From assembly GCA_963665575.2 (NCBI GenBank), contig CAXXDW010000003.1:1116001-1180000 (forward strand): a stretch of 64,000 bases of DNA. The letters are read 5' to 3'. The notes below the pieces were generated by a model, which was not told the DNA's origin, searched no databases, and was given only the letters and a program-made list of their open reading frames with translations. The stretch is from Rariloculus sp963665575. GTDB lineage: Bacteria > Pseudomonadota > Gammaproteobacteria > Steroidobacterales > Rariloculaceae. Of this stretch, positions 17,575-26,680 are shown piece by piece. The first letter of the stretch is position 1. Every line of letters starts with the position of its first letter. The translations under genes and the position numbers were made by a program.

Positions 17575-19814
17575 AGCCGACCCCAGCGCAGCCGCAGTAA
17601 CCATTCGCCGGCCTTGAGCAGCAGCAGGAGCAGGAAATTCACGGGCATGTTCCACAGATCAAGTATCTGCCGCTCCACGATACCCGCCTCGGAGAACTGG
17701 ACGGCCTCCGGAATCGCGCCGGCATCGTCGAGCGCAAAGTATCGACCGCCCGTGGCGGCCGCGAGGCGCTCGAGCAATGCGCGGTCCTGCTGAATCCGGA
17801 AGTGCTCGGCCACCCCGTCCTGGCGCCTGACAGCGACGCGGGCGTCACCGAGCACCTCGCCGTCAAGCTCCGCGGACGCCTCGAAGCGGTATATCCCGGG
17901 CTGCTCCGCCTCGTGGCCGAGTTCGTACACGCCCGGCTCGCCGGGCACGGGAGTCATCGCCGCGGTGACCGGCGGGTTGAAGCCGTCGTCGATCGACACG
18001 GTGACCGCCGCGTTGCCTGCCGGCACGTAGTCGCGGTCCCTGACTTCGGCGCGCAGGGTCACGGTGGTCTCGTCGGCGTAAAAGACCTGCTGCGCCGACA
18101 ACATGACGGGCTCCGGCGCACTCGCCGCGAGCGCCTGCAGCAACTGGCGCCAGAACGTCTCGTGGCGTTGGTCCTCGTGCGGCAACTGCATCTGCCAACG
18201 CCATGTTCCGCCGCTCGCCAGGATGTAGGAGTTGCCGAGGCCAAAGCGCTGGTGAATCAGCAGCGGCTCCGTGCTGCCCTGAATCTCGGCCTCGAGCAGC
18301 ACCGCGGCACCGGGCTTGAGGCCGCTGACATACTGGAAATCGGCAAGATCCGGCAGTTCTTCCCAGAGTCTGCGATTGACGGCGTCGTCGGCATCGAGCC
18401 GGGTGAGCAGCGAGCGCTCGCCCTCTGCTGTCAGTACGGCCTTGGCGGGATAGCGCAGGAAACTCGGTGCTTCGATCTCCGGCAACTGAGCGGGGAGCAC
18501 TTCGGCCACCGGCGTCAGGCCCCAGCCGCCGTCGGCGAGCCCGCGCCGCCCGCCGAGCATGAGCAGGCTCCCGCCGCGGCGACTCACGAAGTCGCGAATC
18601 ATCTCCTGCTGCTCGGGAGTCAGCGCCGCCGCTTCGTAGCTGCCGATGATCAGTGCGTCGTAAGCGAAGAGCGCGCGTTCGTCGCTGGGCAGTCCGTCGG
18701 CGAGTTCCTCCGCCGAATCGACGCCCTGCCGGTAGAACTTGTTCGGCGTCGTGCGCAACAGGGTCGCAAGGCCGACGGGCGCCTCCTCGTCGAGCGCCCG
18801 GCGGATGAACTTGTACTCCCAGCGCGGCTCACCCTCCAAATACAGGATGCGGCGCCTGCGCTCGGGCACCTCGAGAGGCCTGATCTGGGTGTTGTTGACG
18901 AGATTCTGCTCGCCGCCGATCGCGTCGATCGCAAACCGCAGGTCCCGGACCCCGGCGTCGCCGACGTCGATGTCGATCAGGCGCGTCGTGACGCCGGCCT
19001 GCGACGGCAGGGCGATCGGCTCCGATGCGATGATGCTGTCGCCGTCGTAGACCTTGAGCTGCGCCTGCGAGCCGCTGCCGTGCCGAACGCTGACCTGGGC
19101 GCCGACCGTGGAGCCTGGAATGCCCTGGGCCGGCAGGATGACATCCTCGAGTTCGAGGTCTTCGTCGAGATCCTCGCGGCCGACGCCAAGCGTATGCACG
19201 GGGACGCCGAAACCGGCGATTTCGGCAATCTGTGCCGCGTCGAGTTCGTCGGAATTGTCGGCGCCGTCGCTGACCAGCACGAGCGCGCCGAGCGCACCGG
19301 CGTTGGCGCCGCGCAGCACGGTCAGCAGAGCGTCGCCGATGCGCGTCCTGGAGCCCGGCGCCGGCAACAGATCCAGCGACTCGACAGCGACCGCGCGGTC
19401 CGAGAACGCAAACGTCTCGATGTCGAAGTTGGCCCCGAGTTCGGGCAGGGCACTCTCGTTGAGCGCCGCTACCGCCTGCTGCAGGCGCGACCGCTCATCT
19501 GTTCCGTAGCTCATGCTCGCCGAGGTATCCAGCAATACGGCTACGGCGTTTTCCTGCGGTCGCAGGGTCTGGCTCAGCAGTGCAGGCCTCCACACCAGCG
19601 TGACGGCGACGGCCCAGAGCAGCGTCTGCAGGAGTCCGAGCGTACCGAGCCGGAAGAGCCCCAGGTCCTGTCGATTTCGATGCAGCGCGAACCCGATGCC
19701 CGCGGCGCCGAGCAACACCAACGCGGCGAGCAGCCAGAGCGGCCAACCGCTCGCGAACAACAGCTCGCCCTGCTCAAACGTGCGGCGAGAGTACTTGAAG
19801 AGGAATTCGAACAA
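17571..19814 (-). CDS. VWA/glutamine-amidotransferase-like membrane protein
   Basis: A 747-residue inner-membrane protein and the first gene of the MoxR/VWA operon. Two transmembrane helices (about 24-46 and 60-78) precede a VWA domain with DTSAS at 96-100. Beta domains follow, then a glutamine-amidotransferase-like region around DALIIGSYEAAALTPEQ (about 390-410) and LLMLGGRRG, and a last helix near 725-740 (FLLLLLLKAGEWLL). It resembles the BatA/VWA protein at the other end of the operon in overall plan and may pair with it. The upstream gap to the next divergent gene (19815-19995) should contain the operon promoter; TATCAT on the minus strand at 19909-19914 is a possible -10, without a good -35. 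Confidence 0.85.
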   Translation of the reverse strand: MFEFLFKYSRRTFEQGELLFASGWPLWLLAALVLLGAAGIGFALHRNRQDLGLFRLGTLGLLQTLLWAVAVTLVWRPALLSQTLRPQENAVAVLLDTSASMSYGTDERSRLQQAVAALNESALPELGANFDIETFAFSDRAVAVESLDLLPAPGSRTRIGDALLTVLRGANAGALGALVLVSDGADNSDELDAAQIAEIAGFGVPVHTLGVGREDLDEDLELEDVILPAQGIPGSTVGAQVSVRHGSGSQAQLKVYDGDSIIASEPIALPSQAGVTTRLIDIDVGDAGVRDLRFAIDAIGGEQNLVNNTQIRPLEVPERRRRILYLEGEPRWEYKFIRRALDEEAPVGLATLLRTTPNKFYRQGVDSAEELADGLPSDERALFAYDALIIGSYEAAALTPEQQEMIRDFVSRRGGSLLMLGGRRGLADGGWGLTPVAEVLPAQLPEIEAPSFLRYPAKAVLTAEGERSLLTRLDADDAVNRRLWEELPDLADFQYVSGLKPGAAVLLEAEIQGSTEPLLIHQRFGLGNSYILASGGTWRWQMQLPHEDQRHETFWRQLLQALAASAPEPVMLSAQQVFYADETTVTLRAEVRDRDYVPAGNAAVTVSIDDGFNPPVTAAMTPVPGEPGVYELGHEAEQPGIYRFEASAELDGEVLGDARVAVRRQDGVAEHFRIQQDRALLERLAAATGGRYFALDDAGAIPEAVQFSEAGIVERQILDLWNMPVNFLLLLLLKAGEWLLRLRWGRL

Positions 19815-19995
19815 GGACTGCCTTATTGTGCCTCGGCGACGGCCGGGTTGATTACGTCTAGATTAACTGTGACAAGCAAATCCTGAAAGAAGTGCCGTCG
19901 GCGGAGCATGATAGCATCGAGAGCGCGCTCGAAATCGAGCCTGAAACCGGCGCGCGACACCGGATTCAGAGTCCACCGATCGAAACCTGACGAAC

Positions 19996-20235
19996 ATGAC
20001 CCTGGAGCAGAAGAAGACCTGCATCGCCGCATTTCTGGGCCGGTGCAACGAGTACGCCGATGCGAAGCTCGCCGGCTATCGGGAGCGCATGGCCGAGGCG
20101 ACAGGCTGGCAGTCGCTGGAGCTGCAGGACAAGATCGGCCACTGGACGGCCTACAGGGCATTCAACGAGTACACGATCGAGGAACTCGCAAGCGGCGAGC
20201 TTGACGAATGGTTTGCGGAGCCGGGAAACCGCTGA
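19996..20235 (+). CDS. Small hypothetical protein (79 aa)
   Basis: A 79-residue acidic protein with no family I recognise. It has a normal amino-acid mix for a real protein (aromatic residues and balanced charges: WQSLELQDKIGHWTAYRAF, then EEL and DEWF near the end). It is predicted to be soluble and helical. The ATG at 19996 has no strong ribosome-binding site. It sits alone between the divergent start of the MoxR/VWA operon and the DUF4159 gene, both of the same functional group, so it may belong to that system. It could also be a spurious frame, although its composition argues for coding. Confidence 0.55.
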   Translation: MTLEQKKTCIAAFLGRCNEYADAKLAGYRERMAEATGWQSLELQDKIGHWTAYRAFNEYTIEELASGELDEWFAEPGNR

Positions 20236-20380
20236 TGCCGCAGCGAGGTCGCCTCCCGGCCGCGGCCGGCCAGGTTGATGCTGAGTGGGATGAACCCTGC
20301 GGACTTGCGTGCAGGGCCGCCAATACGGAACATGCTGCGCACGGAGTGCAAAGCAGACACAACGACACGGGAAGATGGCC

Positions 20381-21151
20381 ATGACGAGCACGCGCCTGAT
20401 CAACGCCCTGGCTGCAGTGGCGCTGGTCGCGTTCGCACTCGCTGCGCTGGGCGACGAGTACGGCCGGCGCACGGAACTGCCGACGGCCGAGTTTCATTTC
20501 ACCCGGCTGCTTTACTCAAGCGGAGGGGGCGGCGGTTTCGGCTACCGGAGCAGTTGGGACGTGGACTGGCCGGAAGCCGAGACGCACTTCCTCCAGGGCG
20601 TCACGCGCCTGACCCGCGTGCAGACCAGTTCCCGCAACGAGAGCCGCATCATCGATCTCACCGACGATGCCATCTTCGACTATCCGTGGCTGTATGCCGT
20701 GGAGGTCGGCCGCTGGTACCTCAACGAGATCGAGGCCGCGCGCCTCAGGGAGTACCTGCTGCGCGGCGGCTTCCTCATGGTCGACGACTTCCACGGCAGT
20801 TACGAATGGGCAGGCTTCATGGACTCGATGGTCCGCGTCTTCCCCGACCGGCCGATCGTCGACATCCCCGACAACGATGAAGTGCTGCACGTGCTCTACG
20901 ATCTCGATCAGCGCATCCAGATTCCCGGTATCGCGGCGCTCTCGTATGGCGTGACCTACGAACGCGACGGCGTCGATCCTCACTGGCGCGGCGTCTACGA
21001 CGACAGCGGCCGGCTCATGGTGGCCATCAATCACAACATGGATCTGGGCGACGCCTGGGAGCACGCCGACGATCCCTTCTACCCCGAGCCCATGACCGCA
21101 CTCGCCTACCGGTTCGCCGTCAACTACCTGATCTACGCGATGACGCACTAG
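20381..21151 (+). CDS. DUF4159 family exported protein
   Basis: A 256-residue protein. The ATG at 20381 has GGAAG six bases upstream and starts a signal peptide (MTSTRLINALAAVALVAFALAALG); an ATG six bases earlier is less well placed. DUF4159 members adopt a glutamine-amidotransferase-like fold and are very often linked to MoxR/DUF58/VWA/DUF4175 genes. Family signs are EFHFTRLLYSS, LREYLLRGGFLMVDDFHGSYEW (about 130-150) and INHNMDLGDAWEHADDPFY. Probably periplasmic or membrane-attached. It is transcribed away from the operon start at 19814, with the small hypothetical gene between them, so it is probably the eighth member of the system. No catalytic Cys is evident. Confidence 0.88.
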   Translation: MTSTRLINALAAVALVAFALAALGDEYGRRTELPTAEFHFTRLLYSSGGGGGFGYRSSWDVDWPEAETHFLQGVTRLTRVQTSSRNESRIIDLTDDAIFDYPWLYAVEVGRWYLNEIEAARLREYLLRGGFLMVDDFHGSYEWAGFMDSMVRVFPDRPIVDIPDNDEVLHVLYDLDQRIQIPGIAALSYGVTYERDGVDPHWRGVYDDSGRLMVAINHNMDLGDAWEHADDPFYPEPMTALAYRFAVNYLIYAMTH

Positions 21152-21165
21152 GAGCCTGTTAACGC

Positions 21166-21834
21166 TCAGGCGAGGCGCTGCACCTCGCGCAGGCGGTCCG
21201 GCGTCCCCACATCGTTCCACAACCCGGAGTGAATCTCGCCTCGCAACGAACGCCGTTCGATCGCCGAATCGAGGATCGGCTTGAGCGCACGGCGACCGGG
21301 CTTGTAAGGCTCGAACAGCACCGGATGCAGCATCGAAATGCCCGCGAACACGTAGCTTGGCGGCGCCAGCGTCACCATCGACTGCGTATCGAGACCAAAG
21401 TCGCCCTGCGAGCGCCACGCCGGCCTCGGCACGAGCACGAGCGCGCCGCGCGCGTCACCAGGGTCAAGACTCGAAAAGTCGAAATCCGTGAGCACGTCGG
21501 CGTTGATCAGCAGGAAGGGTTCGGCGCCGAGAATCGGCAGCGCCCGGATGACCCCACCGCCCGTCTCAAGCGGCGGCTCGCCCTCCTCGCTGTACGCGAT
21601 GCTCAGGTTCCAGCGCGACCCGTCGCCAAGCCGCTTGCGAATCTGCTCGCCGCGGTACGACAGGTTGATCACGACCTCGGTCGTCCCGGACTCGGCAAGC
21701 CGCCGCAGGTGCCGTTCGATAAGCGCCTCCGCGCCGACTTCGAGCAAGGGTTTGGGACGATCAAACGTCAGCGCGCCCATTCGCTCGCCCCGTCCGGCCG
21801 CCAGGATCATGGCTTTGGGTGGTCGCGGGGGCAT
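21166..21834 (-). CDS. murU: N-acetylmuramate-1-phosphate uridylyltransferase-like nucleotidyltransferase
   Basis: A 222-residue nucleotidyltransferase. The signature ILAAGRGERMGALTFDRPKP (10-29) is the nucleotide-binding loop of sugar-1-phosphate nucleotidyltransferases. INADVLTDFDFSSL supplies the metal-binding Asp, and WNDVGTPDRLREVQRL is the usual C terminus. Position beside lptD and length match MurU of the Pseudomonas-type peptidoglycan recycling route, which makes UDP-MurNAc from MurNAc-1-phosphate. Another sugar-phosphate substrate cannot be excluded. In pseudomonads the kinase gene amgK sits with murU next to lptD; here it is absent, and murU starts directly opposite lptD. It converges with the DUF4159 gene, 14 bases apart. 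Confidence 0.85.
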   Translation of the reverse strand: MPPRPPKAMILAAGRGERMGALTFDRPKPLLEVGAEALIERHLRRLAESGTTEVVINLSYRGEQIRKRLGDGSRWNLSIAYSEEGEPPLETGGGVIRALPILGAEPFLLINADVLTDFDFSSLDPGDARGALVLVPRPAWRSQGDFGLDTQSMVTLAPPSYVFAGISMLHPVLFEPYKPGRRALKPILDSAIERRSLRGEIHSGLWNDVGTPDRLREVQRLA

Positions 21835-21920
21835 CGGAGGGTGGCTGCAGCGGGTCGGAAATTAATTGTACGCCAAGTGCGATCTATGCCATTGTAACTT
21901 CCTTTGGGCGGCGCCAATCC

Positions 21921-24131
21921 TTGGTCCCGAGCAATCAATCGCGGCTTCTCATCTTCCTTGTGTGCCTCGGCGCCGCGCGACTTGGCGCCGCACAGGGACT
22001 GTGCCTGACCCCGGTAAACGCAGCACCGGTCGCTCCGCCGCCACCGGCGCCGAGCGCGAACGGCCGGGAGCCCCTGGTCATTACAGCCGGGCGCATCGAC
22101 AGCGCGGGCGGCGACAGCGCCGACTTCTCCGAACAGGTGGAGATACGTTACCGGGACGGCAGCCTGTCGGCCGAACGGGCAAGGTATGACCGAGACAGCG
22201 AAACGGTCCAGGTCATCGGCCGAACGACATACCGCGACTCGCAAGTCAGCGTATTCGCCGAAGGTGCGCAACTGCGTGCCGACGCCGAGCAGATCTTCTT
22301 CGACCGTGCCGGATTCGAGCTGCTCACGCGGCCGGCGCGCGGCTCCGCGGACGATCTCCTGCTTTCGAGCGACAACACCGTAGAACTCTCGGCCGTGAAT
22401 TTCACGACCTGCCCGACCGACCAGGTCGCCTGGGAGCTGCTTGCCCGCGAGATCCTGCTTGATGTGGATCGCGGTTTCGGAACGGCGCGCGGCGTCAGGT
22501 TCGAGTTCAGGAGCGTACCGATCCTCTATGCGCCGTACTTCACCTTTCCCATCGACGATCGGCGCAAGAGCGGCTTCCTGACGCCGCATTTCGCCGAGCG
22601 CGATCGCACGGGACTGGATATCGGCGTTCCCTATTACCTCAATCTCGCCCCGAACTATGACCTGACCCTCGAACCGCGCTACATGAGCGAGCGCGGCGTG
22701 CAGTTGAACGGCGACTTCCGCTACCTCATGCCGCGCAGCGCCGGCCAGTTGAGCTTCGAGTTCCTCCCCGACGACAGGCAGTTCGATCATGTGCGCCGCT
22801 ATGTCAACTTCGAGCACGAGACGATCGTCGGCCGCAGCTGGCAACTCGTCGCCGGGATCGCCGAAGTCTCCGACGACGGCTACTTTCAGGATCTCGGCGA
22901 AAGTCTGAGCATCACGAGCCAGACCCACCTGAACCGCTTTTTCGACCTCGGCTTTTACGCCGACAACTGGTCGCTGCGTTCGCGTTTTCAGAACTACCAG
23001 ACCATCGACGCACTGATCGAAACCGCAGACCGGCCGTACGAACGCGTGCCGCAGCTCGTCTTCGACGGCCGCTGGGAGGGGCGGATCGTCGGCTTCGAAT
23101 CGATGACCGAACTCGTCAATTTCGACCGCGAAGTCGGCACCACGGGCTGGCGCATGGACTCGACCCAGGAATTCAGCCTGCTCCTTGCGCGCGCCGGGAT
23201 GTACCTGACGCCCGCGGTCGCTTTCCGGCAGACCAACTACTGGCTGGACAACCCGGCGCCGGGGCAGGCCAGAGACATGACTCGCGGCCTGCCGATAACG
23301 AGTATCGACTCGGGGCTCAGCTTCGAGCGTCCGGTGGGCGCGGACGACGGCTGGACTCAGACGCTCGAGCCGCGCGTGCTCTATGTCAACGTCCCGTATG
23401 AAAATCAGTCGAACCTGCCGGTGTTCGACACGATAGTGCCCGACTTCAACCTCATCCAGCTATTCAGGAAGTACCAGTTCACCGGACCCGATCGCATCAC
23501 CAACACGGAGCAGCTCAGCTTCGGCATCTCGACACGGCTCATCGACGGTGCGACGGGCCAGGAACGCCTGCGCGCGACGCTCGGCCAGACCCGCTACCTC
23601 AAGGCGCAGAAAGTCACCTTGCCCAACGACCGGCCGAACGAGGCAAACGCTTCCGATTACGTCGCGGAAATGGGACTGCGCCTGAGCGACACCTGGAATC
23701 TCGATGTCGGCTATCAGTGGAACAGCGAAACGAACGCCGCGGCCCGCGCCGAGACCCGGTTCGAATACCGGCCGCGCGAGGACCGGCTGTTCGGTTTCGG
23801 CTACCGTTATCGTCGCGGCCTGCTCGAGCAGGGCGACCTGTCCGCGGTCTGGCCGCTCGGCGAGCGCTGGCGGCTGATCGGCCACTACAGCTACTCGCTG
23901 CTGGAGGAGGAACCGCTGGAGCAGTTCGTCGGCTGGGAGTACGAAGCGTGCTGCTGGCGCGTGCGTCTGGTCGGCCGGCGCTACGTGAGCCGGCGCACCG
24001 GCGAGACCGACAGCGCAATCTCGATCCAGCTCGAACTGAAGGGCCTCTCCGAACGCGCGGGCGCCCCGGAAGACCTGCTCGACCGTGGTATTCTTGGCTA
24101 CCGAAACTTCGCAGGGTCGAACTTTCAATGA
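21921..24131 (+). CDS. lptD: LPS-assembly outer-membrane protein LptD
   Basis: A 736-residue outer-membrane component that inserts lipopolysaccharide into the outer leaflet together with LptE. I chose TTG 21921 because it yields a signal peptide (MVPSNQSRLLIFLVCLG...GAAQ); a GTG at 21819 would overlap the murU start and add 34 unlikely residues. An N-terminal LptA-like beta-jellyroll lies at about 50-190 (SADFSEQVEIRYRDGSL). The rest is the beta-barrel with alternating aromatic strands. Cysteines occur once near the mature N terminus (GLCLTP), once at FTTCPTD, and as an adjacent pair ACC near the C terminus. This is the four-Cys layout that forms the maturation disulfides in E. coli LptD. It overlaps surA by 4 bases. 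Confidence 0.95.
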   Translation: MVPSNQSRLLIFLVCLGAARLGAAQGLCLTPVNAAPVAPPPPAPSANGREPLVITAGRIDSAGGDSADFSEQVEIRYRDGSLSAERARYDRDSETVQVIGRTTYRDSQVSVFAEGAQLRADAEQIFFDRAGFELLTRPARGSADDLLLSSDNTVELSAVNFTTCPTDQVAWELLAREILLDVDRGFGTARGVRFEFRSVPILYAPYFTFPIDDRRKSGFLTPHFAERDRTGLDIGVPYYLNLAPNYDLTLEPRYMSERGVQLNGDFRYLMPRSAGQLSFEFLPDDRQFDHVRRYVNFEHETIVGRSWQLVAGIAEVSDDGYFQDLGESLSITSQTHLNRFFDLGFYADNWSLRSRFQNYQTIDALIETADRPYERVPQLVFDGRWEGRIVGFESMTELVNFDREVGTTGWRMDSTQEFSLLLARAGMYLTPAVAFRQTNYWLDNPAPGQARDMTRGLPITSIDSGLSFERPVGADDGWTQTLEPRVLYVNVPYENQSNLPVFDTIVPDFNLIQLFRKYQFTGPDRITNTEQLSFGISTRLIDGATGQERLRATLGQTRYLKAQKVTLPNDRPNEANASDYVAEMGLRLSDTWNLDVGYQWNSETNAAARAETRFEYRPREDRLFGFGYRYRRGLLEQGDLSAVWPLGERWRLIGHYSYSLLEEEPLEQFVGWEYEACCWRVRLVGRRYVSRRTGETDSAISIQLELKGLSERAGAPEDLLDRGILGYRNFAGSNFQ

Positions 24132-25465
24132 AGCCGTTAATGCCAACGTTTGCGGCCGCGTTCGCAGCCGCAGCGGCCATCGCCTGTGCCGATCTGAATG
24201 CGCAAACCAGGGAACTGGGCTCGAGCGGCGTCCTGCTCGACGGCGTCGCGGCCCTCGTCGACGAAGGCGTCGTGCTGAAAAGCGAACTCGCCTCCCGCCT
24301 GGGCCTGGTCATCGATAACCTGAGACAGCAGCAGGAGCAGCTCCCGGCCGAACAACGTGCCGCGCTGCCGCCGCTTTCCGTACTGGAGAGCCAGGTTCTC
24401 GAACAGCTCATCCTTGAGGAAATCCAGTTGCAGCGGGCCGACCGCATCGGCATCCAGATCGGCGACGACATCCTGAACGATGCGCTGTCGGCGGTCGCCG
24501 AGCAGCTCGGCCTGACGCTCGAGCAACTGCCCACGGCGCTTGCCGAAGAGAACATCGATTACGCGATGTACCGCGAGGACAGCCGCCAGGACCTCATCAT
24601 CCGCCAGCTCGAACAACGTGACGTGCTGGCCCGCATCGCGATCACCCCGCGCGAACTCGAACAGTGTCTGCAACGCACCGATCGATCGCAGACGAGCGAG
24701 TTTCTCTTCAACATTTCGCACATTCTGGTCGGCGTGTCGTCGGCGGCAAGCAGCGAGGAACTCGCCGCCGCGCAACGGGAAGTCGACGAAATCGTGGAGC
24801 GGCTGGAGGCCGGTGAGGACTTCGGACAACTCGCCGTGACCTTCTCGGACTCGACGACGGCGCTCGAGGGCGGCGCGCTCGGCTGGCTCCGCGGAGCCGA
24901 ATTGCCGACGCTGTTCAGCGACTCCGTGACGCGCATGCAAGCTGGCGATGTCTCCGAACCCATCCAGAGCGGCAGCGGTTTCAATCTCGTGCGCCTCAAC
25001 GACATGCGCGGCGACCAGCGGGTCATGGTCGACCAGGTGCGCGCCCGCCACGTTCTGATCACGACGAACGAAATACTCGACGACGACGCGGCAATGCAGC
25101 GCCTGCGCGGCATACGCGACCAGATCCTCGAGGGTGACGACTTCTCGGCAATCGCCCAGGCCGTGTCCGAAGACGCCGTGTCGGCCGCGGACGGCGGCGA
25201 CCTCGGCTGGTCGGAGCCGGACGCCTATGTGCCGGAATTCACCGAGATGCTCACGACACTGCCGATCGGCGAACTCAGCGAACCCTTCCAGACCCGCTTC
25301 GGCTGGCACATCCTCGAGGTACTCGAGCACCGCGCCTACGACCAGACCAACGACGTCAAGGAACAGCAATGCGCCGGCGAGATTCGCGCGGCGAAAGCCG
25401 AGGAAGAAAGGGCGATGTGGCTCAGGCGCTTGCGGGACCAGGCGTTCATCGACACGCGCCTGTAG
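24128..25465 (+). CDS. surA: Periplasmic chaperone and peptidyl-prolyl isomerase SurA
   Basis: A 445-residue periplasmic chaperone for outer-membrane proteins such as LptD. The ATG at 24128 overlaps the lptD stop (ATGA) and starts a signal peptide (MKPLMPTFAAAFAAAAAIACA). The N-terminal SurA domain (about 35-165) begins LLDGVAALVDEGVVLKSEL. Two parvulin domains follow: FNISHILVGVSSA ... GALGWLRGAELPTLF, and VRARHVLITTNE ... DGGDLGWSEPDAYVPEF. A C-terminal helix completes the chaperone module. Length and layout match the family. Co-transcription with lptD is the common gammaproteobacterial arrangement. Confidence 0.96.
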   Translation: MKPLMPTFAAAFAAAAAIACADLNAQTRELGSSGVLLDGVAALVDEGVVLKSELASRLGLVIDNLRQQQEQLPAEQRAALPPLSVLESQVLEQLILEEIQLQRADRIGIQIGDDILNDALSAVAEQLGLTLEQLPTALAEENIDYAMYREDSRQDLIIRQLEQRDVLARIAITPRELEQCLQRTDRSQTSEFLFNISHILVGVSSAASSEELAAAQREVDEIVERLEAGEDFGQLAVTFSDSTTALEGGALGWLRGAELPTLFSDSVTRMQAGDVSEPIQSGSGFNLVRLNDMRGDQRVMVDQVRARHVLITTNEILDDDAAMQRLRGIRDQILEGDDFSAIAQAVSEDAVSAADGGDLGWSEPDAYVPEFTEMLTTLPIGELSEPFQTRFGWHILEVLEHRAYDQTNDVKEQQCAGEIRAAKAEEERAMWLRRLRDQAFIDTRL

Positions 25466-25486
25466 TCGACGTTTTCCCGATGGTGC

Positions 25487-25596
25487 GCGGAGTCGCACTG
25501 CCAGTCGCTTGAGACACGCGGTAAATACATCCGAAGTACGCCCTCGCGCGCATCCCTGCGCGCGAGGGTCTCAAGCGATCGGCAGTGCGACTCCGC
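25487..25596 (-). repeat. 110-bp covarying palindromic element, copy A (inverted orientation)
   Basis: Between surA and pdxA. Two 29-base arms (25487-25515 and 25568-25596) are complementary at 27 of 29 positions and enclose a 52-base core (25516-25567). On the minus strand the core matches copies B (36188-36297) and C (52824-52933), including the CAGGGATGCGCGCG and ATGTATTTACCGCG segments. Arm tips keep GnGGA and the inner arm ends keep CTTGAGAC; the middle of the arm is copy-specific. The core holds a GC-rich hairpin and a weaker A/T hairpin. Confidence 0.9.
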
Positions 25597-25669
25597 CTGG
25601 CCTGGTGGCAGACCGGGGGTGCGGGTGGTGCGAGACCACACCACAATCCTCTACCGTCAACCACGCGCA

Positions 25670-26680
25670 GTGAGCCAGGAACCGCCAGCGGCCCTTCCGG
25701 CGATTGCCGTGAGTTTCGGCGAGCCGGCCGGCATCGGCCCGGACATCTGCTGTGCGCTCTGCGCCGAGGACCTGCAGGTCCGTCTCGCCATACTCGGCGA
25801 TGCGGACGTGCTTGCGAAGCGGGCGAGCCAGCTCGGATTGAATCTCGCGCTCGAAGTCTGCGACCGCATCGCGCAGATCGAACGGCATCGACGCGGCACA
25901 ATGCAGGTGCTGTCGCTGGCCGCGCCGCGCGCCGTGATCCCCGGTAGACTCGATCCCGGTAATGCGCGCTACGTCCTCGAGCTGCTCAGGATCGGCGTCG
26001 GTCTGTGCGTGCGGGGCGAGTGCGATGCGCTCGTGACCGCCCCCGTTCAGAAAAGCGCGATAAGCGAAAGCGGCGTGCCGTTTACGGGGCACACGGAGTT
26101 TCTGGCCGAACTGACCGGCAGCGAGCAGGCGGTGATGATGCTCTGCAGCGGCTCGCTGCGCGTCGCGCTCGTTACGACCCATCTGCCGCTGCGCGCCGTC
26201 GCCGGCGCGCTTGACCGCGAGCGGATCGAGCGCATCGCCACGATCGCAAGCACCGAACTGACCGCGCGCTTCGGCATCGAAAGGCCGCGCATTCTTGTAC
26301 TGGGACTCAACCCTCACGCGGGCGAAGGCGGCACCCTTGGCGACGAGGAGCTGACCATCATCGAGCCTGCCCTGGCGGCGCTTCGAGCCCGCGGAGTCGA
26401 CGCGATCGGGCCGGTGTCCGCGGATACCGCATTTACTCCGGAATCGCTGGACCGCTGCGACATCGTGCTCGCCATGTATCACGACCAGGGACTGCCCGCG
26501 CTCAAGGCTTCCGGGTTCGGCGCGATCGTCAACGTCACGCTCGGCCTGCCGATCGTCCGTACCTCCGTCGATCACGGCACGGCGCTGCCGCTTGCCGGCA
26601 GCGGCCGCGCCCGGCACGATAGCCTGCGCGAAGCCGTACTGCTGGCTGCGCGGCTCGCGCGAACGGCCGGGCCCGGTTGA
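25670..26680 (+). CDS. pdxA: 4-hydroxythreonine-4-phosphate dehydrogenase
   Basis: A 336-residue cytoplasmic dehydrogenase of pyridoxal 5'-phosphate synthesis. It oxidises 4-hydroxythreonine phosphate with NAD(P), and the product feeds PdxJ. I chose GTG 25670, which gives a length close to the 329 residues of E. coli PdxA; the frame is open to a GTG at 25619. The three metal-binding His motifs are visible: FTGHTEFLAE, GLNPHAGEGG and MYHDQGLPALKASGF. The N-terminal FGEPAGIGPD matches the family. It is separated from surA by repeat copy A and overlaps ksgA by one base (TGATG). Confidence 0.95.
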   Translation: MSQEPPAALPAIAVSFGEPAGIGPDICCALCAEDLQVRLAILGDADVLAKRASQLGLNLALEVCDRIAQIERHRRGTMQVLSLAAPRAVIPGRLDPGNARYVLELLRIGVGLCVRGECDALVTAPVQKSAISESGVPFTGHTEFLAELTGSEQAVMMLCSGSLRVALVTTHLPLRAVAGALDRERIERIATIASTELTARFGIERPRILVLGLNPHAGEGGTLGDEELTIIEPALAALRARGVDAIGPVSADTAFTPESLDRCDIVLAMYHDQGLPALKASGFGAIVNVTLGLPIVRTSVDHGTALPLAGSGRARHDSLREAVLLAARLARTAGPG

